In this document: positions 1 to 7,352 of the stretch, piece after piece | Layout: each line of letters starts with the position of its first letter | Numbering within the stretch: the stretch's first letter is position 1 | Assembly (NCBI RefSeq): GCF_900107705.1 | Contig: NZ_FNRE01000017.1 | Coordinates: 1-64,000, forward strand | Direction: 5' to 3' | DNA length: 64,000 nt | DNA from: Prevotella sp. tc2-28 | GTDB lineage: Bacteria; Bacteroidota; Bacteroidia; Bacteroidales; Bacteroidaceae | The notes under the pieces: generated by a model | Told to the model about the DNA's origin: nothing | What the model saw: the letters and a program-made list of their open reading frames with translations, nothing else | The model's database searches: none | Program-made: the position numbers and the translations under genes

Positions 1-291
1 CCATGTCTCAAGATTAGTGCGACTGATGTCTGCGGAGGTGTAAATCTCGCGCAAAGATAAGTCTTTTTCCAGATACAAACGAACTAAATGTTCTTTTTCT
101 GCACAAGAAATCTGCCTGTAGGTCTTATGACGTACTAAACCAGCCTCTCCTTGTTCATCATAACGACGTACCCACTCGAGAATCTGATCACGCCCTGTGT
201 GTAGGTCTTTGCATAACTGGACGATGGGTACGCCAGACTTTACCTTTAATACTGTTTCTAATCTTTCTTTTAATGAATGAAAACTACTCAT
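1..291 (-). CDS. IS3-family transposase, N-terminal helix-turn-helix part (partial)
   Basis: An open frame starts at the ATG at 291-289 (MSSFHSLKERLE...) and runs 97 codons to the window edge without a stop. The protein has helix-turn-helix character: after about residue 20 comes VPIVQLCKDLHTGRDQILEW, and a second helix-turn-helix-like stretch follows near residues 70-95. This is typical of orfA of IS3/IS150 elements, which binds the terminal repeats. It lies just inside the predicted IS end at 337, with AGAGGTACATT before the start codon. Whether the element is intact cannot be judged from this end. Confidence 0.75.
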   Translation of the reverse strand, partial: MSSFHSLKERLETVLKVKSGVPIVQLCKDLHTGRDQILEWVRRYDEQGEAGLVRHKTYRQISCAEKEHLVRLYLEKDLSLREIYTSADISRTNLETW

Positions 292-337
292 AATGTACCT
301 CTAAAAGCTTTATGTCTAACTTTAGGGGTGCATTTCA
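1..337 (-). mobile_element. End of an IS3-family (IS150-like) insertion sequence, truncated by the window
   Basis: The outer end is at 337. Read on the minus strand, 337-313 begins TGAAATGCACCCCTAAAG and continues TTAGACA. This resembles the terminal repeats of IS150-group elements (TG...GCACCCC.AAAGTTxGACA). The transposase start codon lies 21 bases inside this repeat, as usual for the group. The element runs off the left edge, so the second repeat, the orfB part and the target duplication cannot be seen. Assignment to the group is from memory of the terminal pattern, not from a search. Confidence 0.7.
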
Positions 338-495
338 CTTCGACCGCAGGTCAAAGGTACGATTAAGCGAGCAGAAAACCAAATTTATTTGAGCATTTCC
401 GAGCGTGAGAAGGTTTAGCTCGACGTTAGTCAACCTTCGACCGCAGGTCAAAGGTACGAATAAGTGAGCGAAATGCCAAATTTATTTGAGCATTT
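338..495. repeat. Direct repeat pair, 61 bp each (338-398 and 435-495)
   Basis: Two copies begin CTTCGACCGCAGGTCAAAGG and end CAAATTTATTTGAGCATTT, with a few differences between them (for example GATTAAGCGAGCAG versus GAATAAGTGAGCGA). They are separated by 36 bp. The first copy starts at the base next to the IS end at 337. No gene lies here. Confidence 0.8.
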
Positions 496-639
496 AGTCC
501 GTCCCGACGGACTGCCAGTCCGAACGGCTCGGACTGAGAGTCCGAAGCCTACGGACTCCCGGCTACTATTAATACCCACGGTTGCCTCATCATAACCATG
601 GGTTATTTCATAATAAGGGTACCTTATTGGAGAATAACC
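496..639. repeat. Run of consecutive stem-loops, three sharing a GTCCG/CGGAC stem
   Basis: Perfect stems: AGTCCGTC/GACGGACT (496-503 with 506-513), AGTCCGA/TCGGACT (517-523 with 529-535) and GAGTCCG/CGGACTC (538-544 with 552-558). Next come ACCCACGGTT/AACCATGGGT (574-583 with 594-603, one mismatch) and GGTTATT/AATAACC (601-607 with 633-639), the latter enclosing AATAAGG/CCTTATT (612-618 with 622-628). No convincing reading frame covers the stretch. Its function is unknown. Confidence 0.7.
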
Positions 640-673
640 GTTCCTTATTTGACGCAGAAAAAAAGTTTTTTCA

Positions 674-935
674 TTTTTACCCTCACACCCTAACGTCATC
701 CCTCTCAAATGCCGATGTACAGGGCGTTTGAACCACGTTACCCTTTTTCATTCTCCCTCACGTCTCCCTCACATTTTGGGTAACCTATTACATTTTGAGT
801 CTCAGGATTTCAAAATGTGACCCTCCAGAGGCAAAAACGTTAGGGAGACGTGAGGGAGAATCCTTTGTCCCTAACGTGCTCAAACGCCCTGTACATCGTA
901 GTTTGGTGCAAAAACATTAGGATGTGAGGGTAAAA
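674..935. repeat. Large imperfect inverted repeat, about 260 bp
   Basis: The left arm (from 674) and the reverse complement of the right arm (ending about 935) share, in order, TTTTACCCTCACA-CCTAA, CGATGTACAGGGCGTTTGA-CACGTTA and ATTCTCCCTCACGTCTCCCT. The core arm is 713-740 against 872-898. The centre holds a further stem, TCACATTTTG (769-778) with CAAAATGTGA (811-820). The arms match in blocks with small gaps, so this is an old or structured element. It is non-coding as far as can be seen. Confidence 0.75.
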
Positions 936-1010
936 TCGTAATAGTAAGAATATCCGAACTTTCCAAATTTTGCGCAGCAAATATAGAGGAAAACTTACTT
1001 TTCATAGATT

Positions 1011-1898
1011 TCAGACTTTTATTTTGAAGTATCTGAGGAGGTCTTTATATTGGTCTTGGGCTGTGAGGCAGGTATCTGTGAGGTAGCCGTTAATGTGCCC
1101 CCATTCTTTGAGACCTCGATAATAGAACATCTTGAGTTCGTCTGTGATGATAAAGGGGATAATCCCGTTTGCAAGACATTCCTTGAACATCAAGAGACGT
1201 CCGACTCTGCCATTGCCGTCTTGGAAAGGGTGAATCTGCTCGAAACGTACATGAAAGTCAAGAATGTCCTCAAATGATTTTGAACGCTTTTGATGGTATT
1301 CAGTCAGCAAAGCCTTTAGACTTTTATGCACCTCTTCAGGAGGACAGGTGTCGATACCACCAACCTCATTGGGTAGGCGTTTGTAATCGCCTACGGCAAA
1401 CCAGTCCTTACGACTGTCTGAGGTTCCTGTCTTCAACAGCAGATGAAGGTGCTTGATTAATTCTTCTGTCAATCGTTCCTCAGCGTGCTCGATGATATAG
1501 TCTATGCAATGGAAATGGTTGACGGTCTCAACGATATCATCCACATTCACGGCACTATCCATTAAACCGATGGTGTTCGTCTCATAAATGTAGCGCGTCT
1601 GATCGTGTGTTAGTTTGCTTCCCTCTATATGGTTGGAGCTATACGTCAGATCGATTTGGGTACGATGATAGATGCTGCCTTTCAGCTTTGATGCTTTTTG
1701 TTCTCTCAGCACTTTCAGCAAAGGCATTGTTTTCTCTTTGGCTTTACCTCGTTTAGGTAAGGTGGCATCAGCAGGGATGTTCCAAGTCTTACCAGTCAGG
1801 AAAACACCAGCAATCTTTCCCTGAGCGCAATAGTTGCGGGCTGTGCGCTCAGAGATACCATATTTCTCTGCAAACAGAATAACTGATATATACTCCAT
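1011..1898 (-). CDS. Fic-family protein with N-terminal helix-turn-helix, self-inhibited class II type
   Basis: Fic proteins transfer a nucleotide part, usually AMP, onto target proteins. The catalytic motif HPFQDGNGRVGR (residues about 223-234 from the chosen start) matches HxFx(D/E)GNGRxxR completely, so the enzyme looks active. The inhibitory motif SNHIEG at about 88-93 fits (S/T)xxxE(G/N) and lies before the Fic core, the class II arrangement. Residues 2-34 resemble a MerR/excisionase-type DNA-binding helix-turn-helix (EKYGISERTARNYCAQGKI). The length of 295 aa is normal. I chose the ATG at 1898; an in-frame TTG at 1916 would add six residues. The gene stands alone, with repeat-rich DNA downstream. 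The target is unknown. Confidence 0.85.
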   Translation of the reverse strand: MEYISVILFAEKYGISERTARNYCAQGKIAGVFLTGKTWNIPADATLPKRGKAKEKTMPLLKVLREQKASKLKGSIYHRTQIDLTYSSNHIEGSKLTHDQTRYIYETNTIGLMDSAVNVDDIVETVNHFHCIDYIIEHAEERLTEELIKHLHLLLKTGTSDSRKDWFAVGDYKRLPNEVGGIDTCPPEEVHKSLKALLTEYHQKRSKSFEDILDFHVRFEQIHPFQDGNGRVGRLLMFKECLANGIIPFIITDELKMFYYRGLKEWGHINGYLTDTCLTAQDQYKDLLRYFKIKV

Positions 1899-1910
1899 CT
1901 TTCTATCTAT

Positions 1911-1973
1911 CGGCAAGTTTTGAAGCCGATTCTTGCTGCAAAGTTAATGATTTTTGCCGATACCGGCAAGTTT
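1911..1973 (-). promoter_or_regulatory. fic promoter with palindromic candidate operator
   Basis: On the minus strand, TAACTTTG (1946-1939) fits the Bacteroidetes -7 box, with TTG 20 nt upstream (1969-1967). The -33 region lies inside the inverted repeat TTGCCG-ATAC-CGGCAA (1954-1969). The word CGGCAAGTTT occurs on the plus strand at 1911-1920 and again at 1964-1973, on either side of the -7 box. Because Fic has a helix-turn-helix, autoregulation through these sites is a reasonable inference. Confidence 0.5.
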
Positions 1974-2011
1974 ATTCGTATTTTTTTGTTAGGGTAGTGG
2001 CATGATATAAA

Positions 2012-2051
2012 AAAGAAATCCGCAGCTGCCTCGGAAGTGAGGGGCTGCGGA
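2012..2051 (-). terminator. Terminator of the bamA/ompH operon
   Basis: The stem TCCGCAGC (2019-2026) pairs with GCTGCGGA (2044-2051), with extra inner pairing CCTC/GAGG. On the minus strand the stem is followed by GATTTCTTTTTTA. It lies 28 bp beyond the stop codon of the second ompH gene. Confidence 0.75.
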
Positions 2052-2079
2052 CTTAGGTTTTGAGTTTATTAATAGAATA

Positions 2080-2595
2080 TTACTTTAAGCCGAGCTTGGT
2101 CTTTACCTGTGTGGTGACATCAGTAGAAAGGGTTGTGCTGATGTAGGGGATACCACCCGAGATGTCCATGATGTAGACGTAGCCGCCAGTCTGACCAACT
2201 GACTTAATGGCGTCGAGGACCTTGGCGGTGATAGCCTGCATCTTCTCCTGCTGCTCCTTAGCAAGAGCCTGCTGGTTGTCCTGATAGCTCTGCTGAATCT
2301 TCTGATACATCTCCTGCAGTTCCTGTTCACGGCGCTGCTTGATGTTGGCGGGCAGGGTAGCCTGCTCCTTCTCATAAGCTTCTGACTTCTTCTGCAGCTC
2401 TTCCTGCATAGACTTCAGGTCAGCTTCATACTGCTTGGTGAGTGCCTCGATGTCGGTGCGAGCCTTGGTGAACTCAGGCATGGCCTGGATGATTTCCTGT
2501 GAGTTGACGTGGCCGAACTTCTGGGCACTGGCGGTGGTGAAACCGCAGATAGCGCAAATAGCGCAAAGAATTAATTTTTTCATTTTCATATTCAT
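2080..2595 (-). CDS. OmpH/Skp-family periplasmic chaperone (second copy)
   Basis: The 171-residue protein has a signal peptide ending near TTASAQ and then a Skp-like body: a short beta start (KFGHVNSQEIIQAMPEF) and a long charged, Gln/Glu/Lys-rich coiled coil over residues about 40-125. Skp/OmpH proteins hold unfolded outer-membrane proteins in the periplasm and hand them to the BAM complex. It is the last gene of a minus-strand operon, 17 bp after a paralogue, and is followed by a terminator. The initial MNMKMKK offers three nearby ATGs; the first is used. Confidence 0.9.
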   Translation of the reverse strand: MNMKMKKLILCAICAICGFTTASAQKFGHVNSQEIIQAMPEFTKARTDIEALTKQYEADLKSMQEELQKKSEAYEKEQATLPANIKQRREQELQEMYQKIQQSYQDNQQALAKEQQEKMQAITAKVLDAIKSVGQTGGYVYIMDISGGIPYISTTLSTDVTTQVKTKLGLK

Positions 2596-2612
2596 TTAAT
2601 TAGTATTATCAA

Positions 2613-3128
2613 TTAATTAGCATATCCTAGTTTAGAGAGTACTTCGTTGGAGATGTCGACCTTGGGCGAGCCGAAGATGATGCCGGAATCACTGGCGCGG
2701 TCGAGAACGAGCTGATAGCCACGCATGTCGGCGATGTCGCGGACAGCGGTGTAGATCTCCTCCTGAATCGGTGTCATAAGAGCTGTACGCTTCTTGAAGA
2801 GTTCGCCTTGTGGTCCGAAGTATTTCTTCTTCAGCTCGGCAGCCTCCTGCTCTTTCTTGACGATGGCGTCCTGACGTGTCTTCTTCTGTTCCTGAGAGAG
2901 GAAGACGACCTCGTTCTGGTAGTTCTTGTAGAGGGTTTGTGCTTCGATTTGCACGGCCTCCACTTCTGCCTGCCATTTCTTGGACACCTGGTTGAGCTGT
3001 TCGTTGGCTCGCTCATAGGCGGGAATATTCTTCAGAATATACTCCATGTCCACTAAAGCAAACTTCTGCGCCTGCATCGTCATTGTCGATGCACACAGAA
3101 CGATCAATAAGATTACTTTTCTAATCAT
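2613..3128 (-). CDS. OmpH/Skp-family periplasmic chaperone (first copy)
   Basis: A 171-residue OmpH-family protein with a signal peptide (MIRKVILLIVLCASTMTMQA), the family start KFALVDMEYILKNIPAYERA and a central charged coiled coil (residues about 45-120). It ends with a compact region (YQLVLDRASDSGIIF), as in Skp. Its partner is the downstream bamA product, since it likely escorts beta-barrel proteins to BamA. It sits 48 bp after bamA and 17 bp before the second ompH gene. Tandem ompH genes after bamA are usual in Bacteroidetes. The bamA-ompH gap carries ATGAGTAATGAGTAAAGAG, one of the short simple repeats scattered through this window. Confidence 0.9.
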   Translation of the reverse strand: MIRKVILLIVLCASTMTMQAQKFALVDMEYILKNIPAYERANEQLNQVSKKWQAEVEAVQIEAQTLYKNYQNEVVFLSQEQKKTRQDAIVKKEQEAAELKKKYFGPQGELFKKRTALMTPIQEEIYTAVRDIADMRGYQLVLDRASDSGIIFGSPKVDISNEVLSKLGYAN

Positions 3129-3176
3129 AATTACTCATTTCTCTTTACTCATTACTCATTTAGGCTGTAAAGCCGC

Positions 3177-5861
3177 TTAGAATTCTTGTCCGAGGATAAA
3201 GTGGAACTGGCTGCCACCCTTTGATGTTGAGGTGGAGAATGGCTTGTCGAAACCATAAGCCCAGTCGATACCCATCAGACCAACCATTGGCAGGAAGATG
3301 CGAACACCGAGACCTGCTGAGCGCTTGATGTCGAAGGGATTGAAATTCTTGGTTTCAGTCCATGCATTACCACCTTCAATGAATCCGAGTCCATAGATGG
3401 TGGTGTTACCCAGCAAGAACGGATAGCGCAGTTCAAGACTGAAGCGGTCGTAGGCATAGCCTGTTGCACGATACGGGGTGAGTGATCCGTTCTCGTAACC
3501 GCGCAGACCGATGGTCTCCTCTGCATAGCCTGAGCTATAGCCGCTCATACCGTCACCACCGACGTAGAAGGTCTCAAACGGTGACTTCTTGTTGCTGTTG
3601 TATGATCCAAGCAGTCCTAACTCTACGCGTGTCATCAGCACGAAGCACTTCTGTCCACTGGTAAGGGCTGTGTAGGTCTTTGACTTGAACTTCCACTTAT
3701 GATATTCAATCCAGCGGTATTTCTCCTGTAACTCGTCATTATAGCGGTCTACATCAACCTTGTATGTCTCGGCAGTGGCCAAGTTGCCATAGTCCTTGTT
3801 GTCGAAGGCAGACCAAGGCGGTGTCATAGTCAGTGAAGCCATGAACTCAGAACCACGGCGCGGGAACAGCTGGTTGTCGGTAGATGTACGCGACAGGGTG
3901 ACTCCCAGGTTGATGTTGTTACAGTTACCATTGGATATGATGAAGTAGCTCCAGTCTTGAAGCATGTAGCGCGTGTAGGCTAACTGCAATGAAAGCTGGA
4001 AGTAGTCGTCAGGCCAGCGGAGACGTTTACCCCATCCGAGTGACAAACCGAAGAGCTTGATGTTCTTGTCGTCGTCCATCATGGAGGTGTAGTCGTAGTA
4101 ACCGCTGTTGTAGGAACCATAGCCGTAGGCATAGCTATAGTAGTTGTTATACCAGCTGGAGTTACGGTAGGTGCTTGAGATGTCGCTTTGCTTCGAGAAG
4201 AAAGCATTGACACTGAATGCGTTAGGACGCTTTCCTCCGAACCATCCCGTAGAATAGCCTGCAGATACGGAGTTATAGTAGCTACCATTAGACTGGTACG
4301 ACAGCGAGAGCTGCTCACCATCACCGATAGGCATCAGTCCGCGGTGCATCTTATTCTTGCCGAAGAGGTTGCGCATGGAGAAGTTGTTGAGCTTAATACC
4401 CACACGTCCGATGATACCGGTCTGTCCCCAACCGAGTGAGAATTCCAACTGGTCATTGGACTTCTGTTGCAGTTCCCAGTTGATGTCAACAGTACCGTCC
4501 TCGTAGTTGGGCTTCACGTCGGGCTTGATGTTCTCAGGGTCGAAGAAACCCATAGAGGCAATTTCACGGACGGAACGCTCGAGGGCTTCCTTAGAGAAGA
4601 GGTCGCCCGGCTTGGTACGCAGTTCACGGCGTACAACCTCTTCATAGAGTCGGTCGTTACCATAGATGCGGACGTGGCTGAGGTGTGCCTGTGTACCCTC
4701 CTGGATACGCATCTCGAGGTCGATGGAGTCGCCCACGATGTTGACTTCCGTAGGATCGAGGTTATAGAACAGGTATCCATTGTTCCAATAGTAGTTGCCA
4801 ATGGCATCCTCGTCTTCCTTGAGGCGCTTGTTGAGCTGCTTCTGGTTATAGACGTCGCCTTTCTTCATGCCAAGGGCAGCATTGAGGTAGTCGGTCGTAA
4901 CGACCGTATTGCCCACCCATGTGATGTTACGGATGTAGTAGCGTTGTCCCTCTTCCAGCTTGACATAGACGTTGACATGTTTCTCGTCGACGGTCCATAC
5001 AGAGTCTTTCAGGATGGTGGCATCACGGTAGCCGAGTTCGTTGTATTTGTCAATGAGCGCCTTTTTGGCCTCGTCGTATCGTTCGGGGGTGAACTTCTTG
5101 GCCTTGAACATGTTCTTCAGCTTGCCGGCCTCATTGATCTTGCCAAAGGAGCCCTTCTTGAAGAGGCTACCCTTGATCTTGCGGTCGGAGAGCTGTTCAT
5201 TGCCCTCAAAGATGATCTGGCGTACCTTCATCTTCGATTTCTTGTCGACGGTGATGTCGAGGATGACCTCGTTCTTGCTGGTGACGTCGTCGCGCTGTAC
5301 GATGTCGATTTCAGCATTCTTATAGCCCTTGTCATCGAAGTATTTCTTTGCAAGGATCTTGGCACGATCCAGCATGTTAGGTGTCACCTGACTACCCTTC
5401 ATGATGCCAAGCTTAGCCTCCATGTCTTCACGTTCCGACTTCTTCAGTCCATAGTAGTTGATGGTACTGATGCGGGGACGAGTGGCGAGGTTGATGCACA
5501 GATACACCTTAGAGCCGACGATGGAGTCGGCGGTAATAGAAACTTTCGAGAACAATCCATGTTTCCAATAGCGTTTCACAGCTTCGGTAATCTCTGTGCC
5601 CGGCAGTGAGATAGTTTGGCCTACGGTCAGTCCAGAAAGTCCGGTGAGCACATAGTCTTCGTATCCCTCAACACCTTTCACAGCGAGTCCGCCAATCTCG
5701 CACTGGCGTGGTGTGCCAGCGTAAGAGATGTCTGGATTGATGATCACATCTTGAGAATAAGTGAAAAGGGAAAAGTGGAAAAAGAGAAATGCCATCAGCA
5801 CTCTCGTCACCCATGTTGTCTTCTTCTCTTGCTTATACTTTGCTAAACGATTTCTATTCAT
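3177..5861 (-). CDS. bamA: BamA, outer-membrane protein assembly factor
   Basis: BamA is the core of the BAM complex that folds beta-barrel proteins, including the SusC-type transporters of this window, into the outer membrane. After a signal peptide come POTRA repeats (residues about 45-440, e.g. YYGLKKSEREDMEAKLGI and IRQIIFEGNEQLSDRKIKGS-like segments) and a C-terminal beta barrel ending in phenylalanine (FHFILGQEF). From the ATG at 5861 the protein has 894 aa, long but normal for Bacteroidetes. The frame stays open upstream to 6059, over uppS; an alternative ATG at 5882 overlaps the end of uppS. The signal peptide FLFFHFSLFTYS is encoded by a T/C-rich simple repeat, and the start region by an ATGAGAAATTAGAA repeat. 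Confidence 0.92.
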   Translation of the reverse strand: MNRNRLAKYKQEKKTTWVTRVLMAFLFFHFSLFTYSQDVIINPDISYAGTPRQCEIGGLAVKGVEGYEDYVLTGLSGLTVGQTISLPGTEITEAVKRYWKHGLFSKVSITADSIVGSKVYLCINLATRPRISTINYYGLKKSEREDMEAKLGIMKGSQVTPNMLDRAKILAKKYFDDKGYKNAEIDIVQRDDVTSKNEVILDITVDKKSKMKVRQIIFEGNEQLSDRKIKGSLFKKGSFGKINEAGKLKNMFKAKKFTPERYDEAKKALIDKYNELGYRDATILKDSVWTVDEKHVNVYVKLEEGQRYYIRNITWVGNTVVTTDYLNAALGMKKGDVYNQKQLNKRLKEDEDAIGNYYWNNGYLFYNLDPTEVNIVGDSIDLEMRIQEGTQAHLSHVRIYGNDRLYEEVVRRELRTKPGDLFSKEALERSVREIASMGFFDPENIKPDVKPNYEDGTVDINWELQQKSNDQLEFSLGWGQTGIIGRVGIKLNNFSMRNLFGKNKMHRGLMPIGDGEQLSLSYQSNGSYYNSVSAGYSTGWFGGKRPNAFSVNAFFSKQSDISSTYRNSSWYNNYYSYAYGYGSYNSGYYDYTSMMDDDKNIKLFGLSLGWGKRLRWPDDYFQLSLQLAYTRYMLQDWSYFIISNGNCNNINLGVTLSRTSTDNQLFPRRGSEFMASLTMTPPWSAFDNKDYGNLATAETYKVDVDRYNDELQEKYRWIEYHKWKFKSKTYTALTSGQKCFVLMTRVELGLLGSYNSNKKSPFETFYVGGDGMSGYSSGYAEETIGLRGYENGSLTPYRATGYAYDRFSLELRYPFLLGNTTIYGLGFIEGGNAWTETKNFNPFDIKRSAGLGVRIFLPMVGLMGIDWAYGFDKPFSTSTSKGGSQFHFILGQEF

Positions 5862-5871
5862 TTCTAATTTC

Positions 5872-6621
5872 TCATTTCTCATTTTGGCCTTCGGCTTCAA
5901 CCTGTGCTTCTGTCTTACCGAAACGGCGTTGACGACTTTGGAAACTGGCAATGGCTTTATAGAGTGCTTCCTCGTCGAAGTCGGGCCAGTAGGTGTCGCA
6001 GAAATATAATTCCGTGTAGGCAATCTGCCACAACAGGTAGTTGGATATGCGCAATTCACCGCCCGTGCGGATCAGTAAGTCGGGGTCGGGCATGAAGTTG
6101 GTGCAGAGATACTTGTCAAGCGTTTCTTCTGTAATGTCGCTCGCCATCATGCGTCCTTCCTTAACGTCGGTAGCTATTTGTTGAATAGCATGGGTAATTT
6201 CCCACTTGGAAGAGTAGCTCATGGCAACGACCATCGTCATTCCATCGTTGTCCTTGGTCAGGTTCTCCATGTAGTGAATCTTCTTCTGTACGCTTTCTGG
6301 AAGGCGTTCTATGTCGCCGATGAGGCGGAACCTGATGTTATTCTCAGTGAACAGTTCCATCTCAAGGAAGCTGAGCACAAGTCCCATCAGAGCCTCAATC
6401 TCATAGGCGGGGCGATTCCAGTTCTCGGTGGAAAAAGTATAGAGTGTCAGGTATTTGACGCCTAAGCGCGAACACTTAGCGGTAATATCCTTTACGGTGT
6501 CCAGTCCGGCTTTGTGACCAAACGTACGATCCAGCCCACGGTCGGTAGCCCAACGTCCATTACCATCCATAATGATGGCAATGTGCTGTGGAATGCGGTT
6601 CATGTCCAGTTCTGCAGTCAT
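5872..6621 (-). CDS. uppS: Isoprenyl (undecaprenyl) diphosphate synthase
   Basis: A cis-prenyltransferase that makes the C55 lipid carrier used for peptidoglycan and surface polysaccharides. The family signature [12 protein letters not shown] (residues 14-25) contains the catalytic Asp19, and the second signature [20 protein letters not shown] lies near residues 193-212. The length, 249 aa, is typical. It is in the same operon as bamA, whose coding region begins at or just before the uppS stop, and follows a DUF6089 gene by 47 bp. This order is common in Bacteroidetes and links lipid-carrier supply with outer-membrane assembly. Confidence 0.95.
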   Translation of the reverse strand: MTAELDMNRIPQHIAIIMDGNGRWATDRGLDRTFGHKAGLDTVKDITAKCSRLGVKYLTLYTFSTENWNRPAYEIEALMGLVLSFLEMELFTENNIRFRLIGDIERLPESVQKKIHYMENLTKDNDGMTMVVAMSYSSKWEITHAIQQIATDVKEGRMMASDITEETLDKYLCTNFMPDPDLLIRTGGELRISNYLLWQIAYTELYFCDTYWPDFDEEALYKAIASFQSRQRRFGKTEAQVEAEGQNEK

Positions 6622-6668
6622 ATTTCGCTTTCTTTATTTTTTTATTCTTAACACTAACTCCTCGTTCT

Positions 6669-7343
6669 TCACTCTTTATGACAAGTGCTGCATTTTGCCC
6701 ACAGGTCGTAAGTGACCGAGAAACGAAGGTGGCTGTAGCAGTCGGTGTTTTTGAAAAGTCCGGAACTGCTGATGCCATAAATGTCACCAGCACCGTCAAT
6801 CCAGTCGTTGGAGTTGAAGTGCATAGTCCATTCCAGCGCCAGGTTCACGCGATCAGCCACTTTATATTTCACGCCTGCGCCGAGTGGCATGTTCATGCCT
6901 ACCTCTGTCTTGTCAGGCTTCGCAAATGTCATGCCCACACCTATATATATATAAGGTGTAACAGGCTTAGCTCCACGATACTCTCTTCCTGTTCCGTAGG
7001 GCCAGAAGTTCAGTTCGTAACGGAGGCCCACGTCAAGGAGACCGTGGTTAAAGCTGTAATCCTGCCAGCGGGCAGGGATATATGTCTTGGCGTCTTTCGA
7101 CGACCCTTTTATCTTTCCATAGCTCACGTTCATGGCCAGCGCCATACGTGGGGTCATGTGGTATTTTGCCAGCAGCGAGCCCATCGGCATGGGGTTCTTC
7201 AGGATGTTCCCGTTGAAATCACCCTGATAGGTCACCATTCCAACACCAGCACCTACCTCAATGCGGTATTCTGGCTCGGTTTGTGCGACTACAGACGTAG
7301 ACAGTAGGCACAGTATGGTGATGATGCCAAGGACCTTTCGCAT
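6669..7343 (-). CDS. DUF6089-type outer-membrane beta-barrel protein
   Basis: A 224-residue protein with a signal peptide (MRKVLGIITILCLLSTSVVA) followed by EYRIEVGAGVGMVTYQGDFNG and alternating beta-strand segments characteristic of small barrels. It ends near HLRFSVTYDLWAKC. I recognise the DUF6089 pattern from its position directly upstream of uppS and bamA in Bacteroidetes; the exact role is not known. It lies 9 bp after the DUF6242 lipoprotein gene, so the two are co-transcribed. Confidence 0.75.
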   Translation of the reverse strand: MRKVLGIITILCLLSTSVVAQTEPEYRIEVGAGVGMVTYQGDFNGNILKNPMPMGSLLAKYHMTPRMALAMNVSYGKIKGSSKDAKTYIPARWQDYSFNHGLLDVGLRYELNFWPYGTGREYRGAKPVTPYIYIGVGMTFAKPDKTEVGMNMPLGAGVKYKVADRVNLALEWTMHFNSNDWIDGAGDIYGISSSGLFKNTDCYSHLRFSVTYDLWAKCSTCHKE

Positions 7344-7352
7344 AGTCAGTCT

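Noticed and set aside
448..708. 86-codon minus-strand frame
   Set aside because: It runs through the direct repeat and hairpin array, has no family features and no good start context; its length is plausible by chance.
4467..5609. 380-codon plus-strand frame opposite bamA
   Set aside because: Antisense shadow of a well-recognised gene; composition follows the codon pattern of bamA.
6588..7307. 239-codon plus-strand frame opposite the DUF6089 gene
   Set aside because: Antisense shadow; the minus-strand gene has a signal peptide and operon context.
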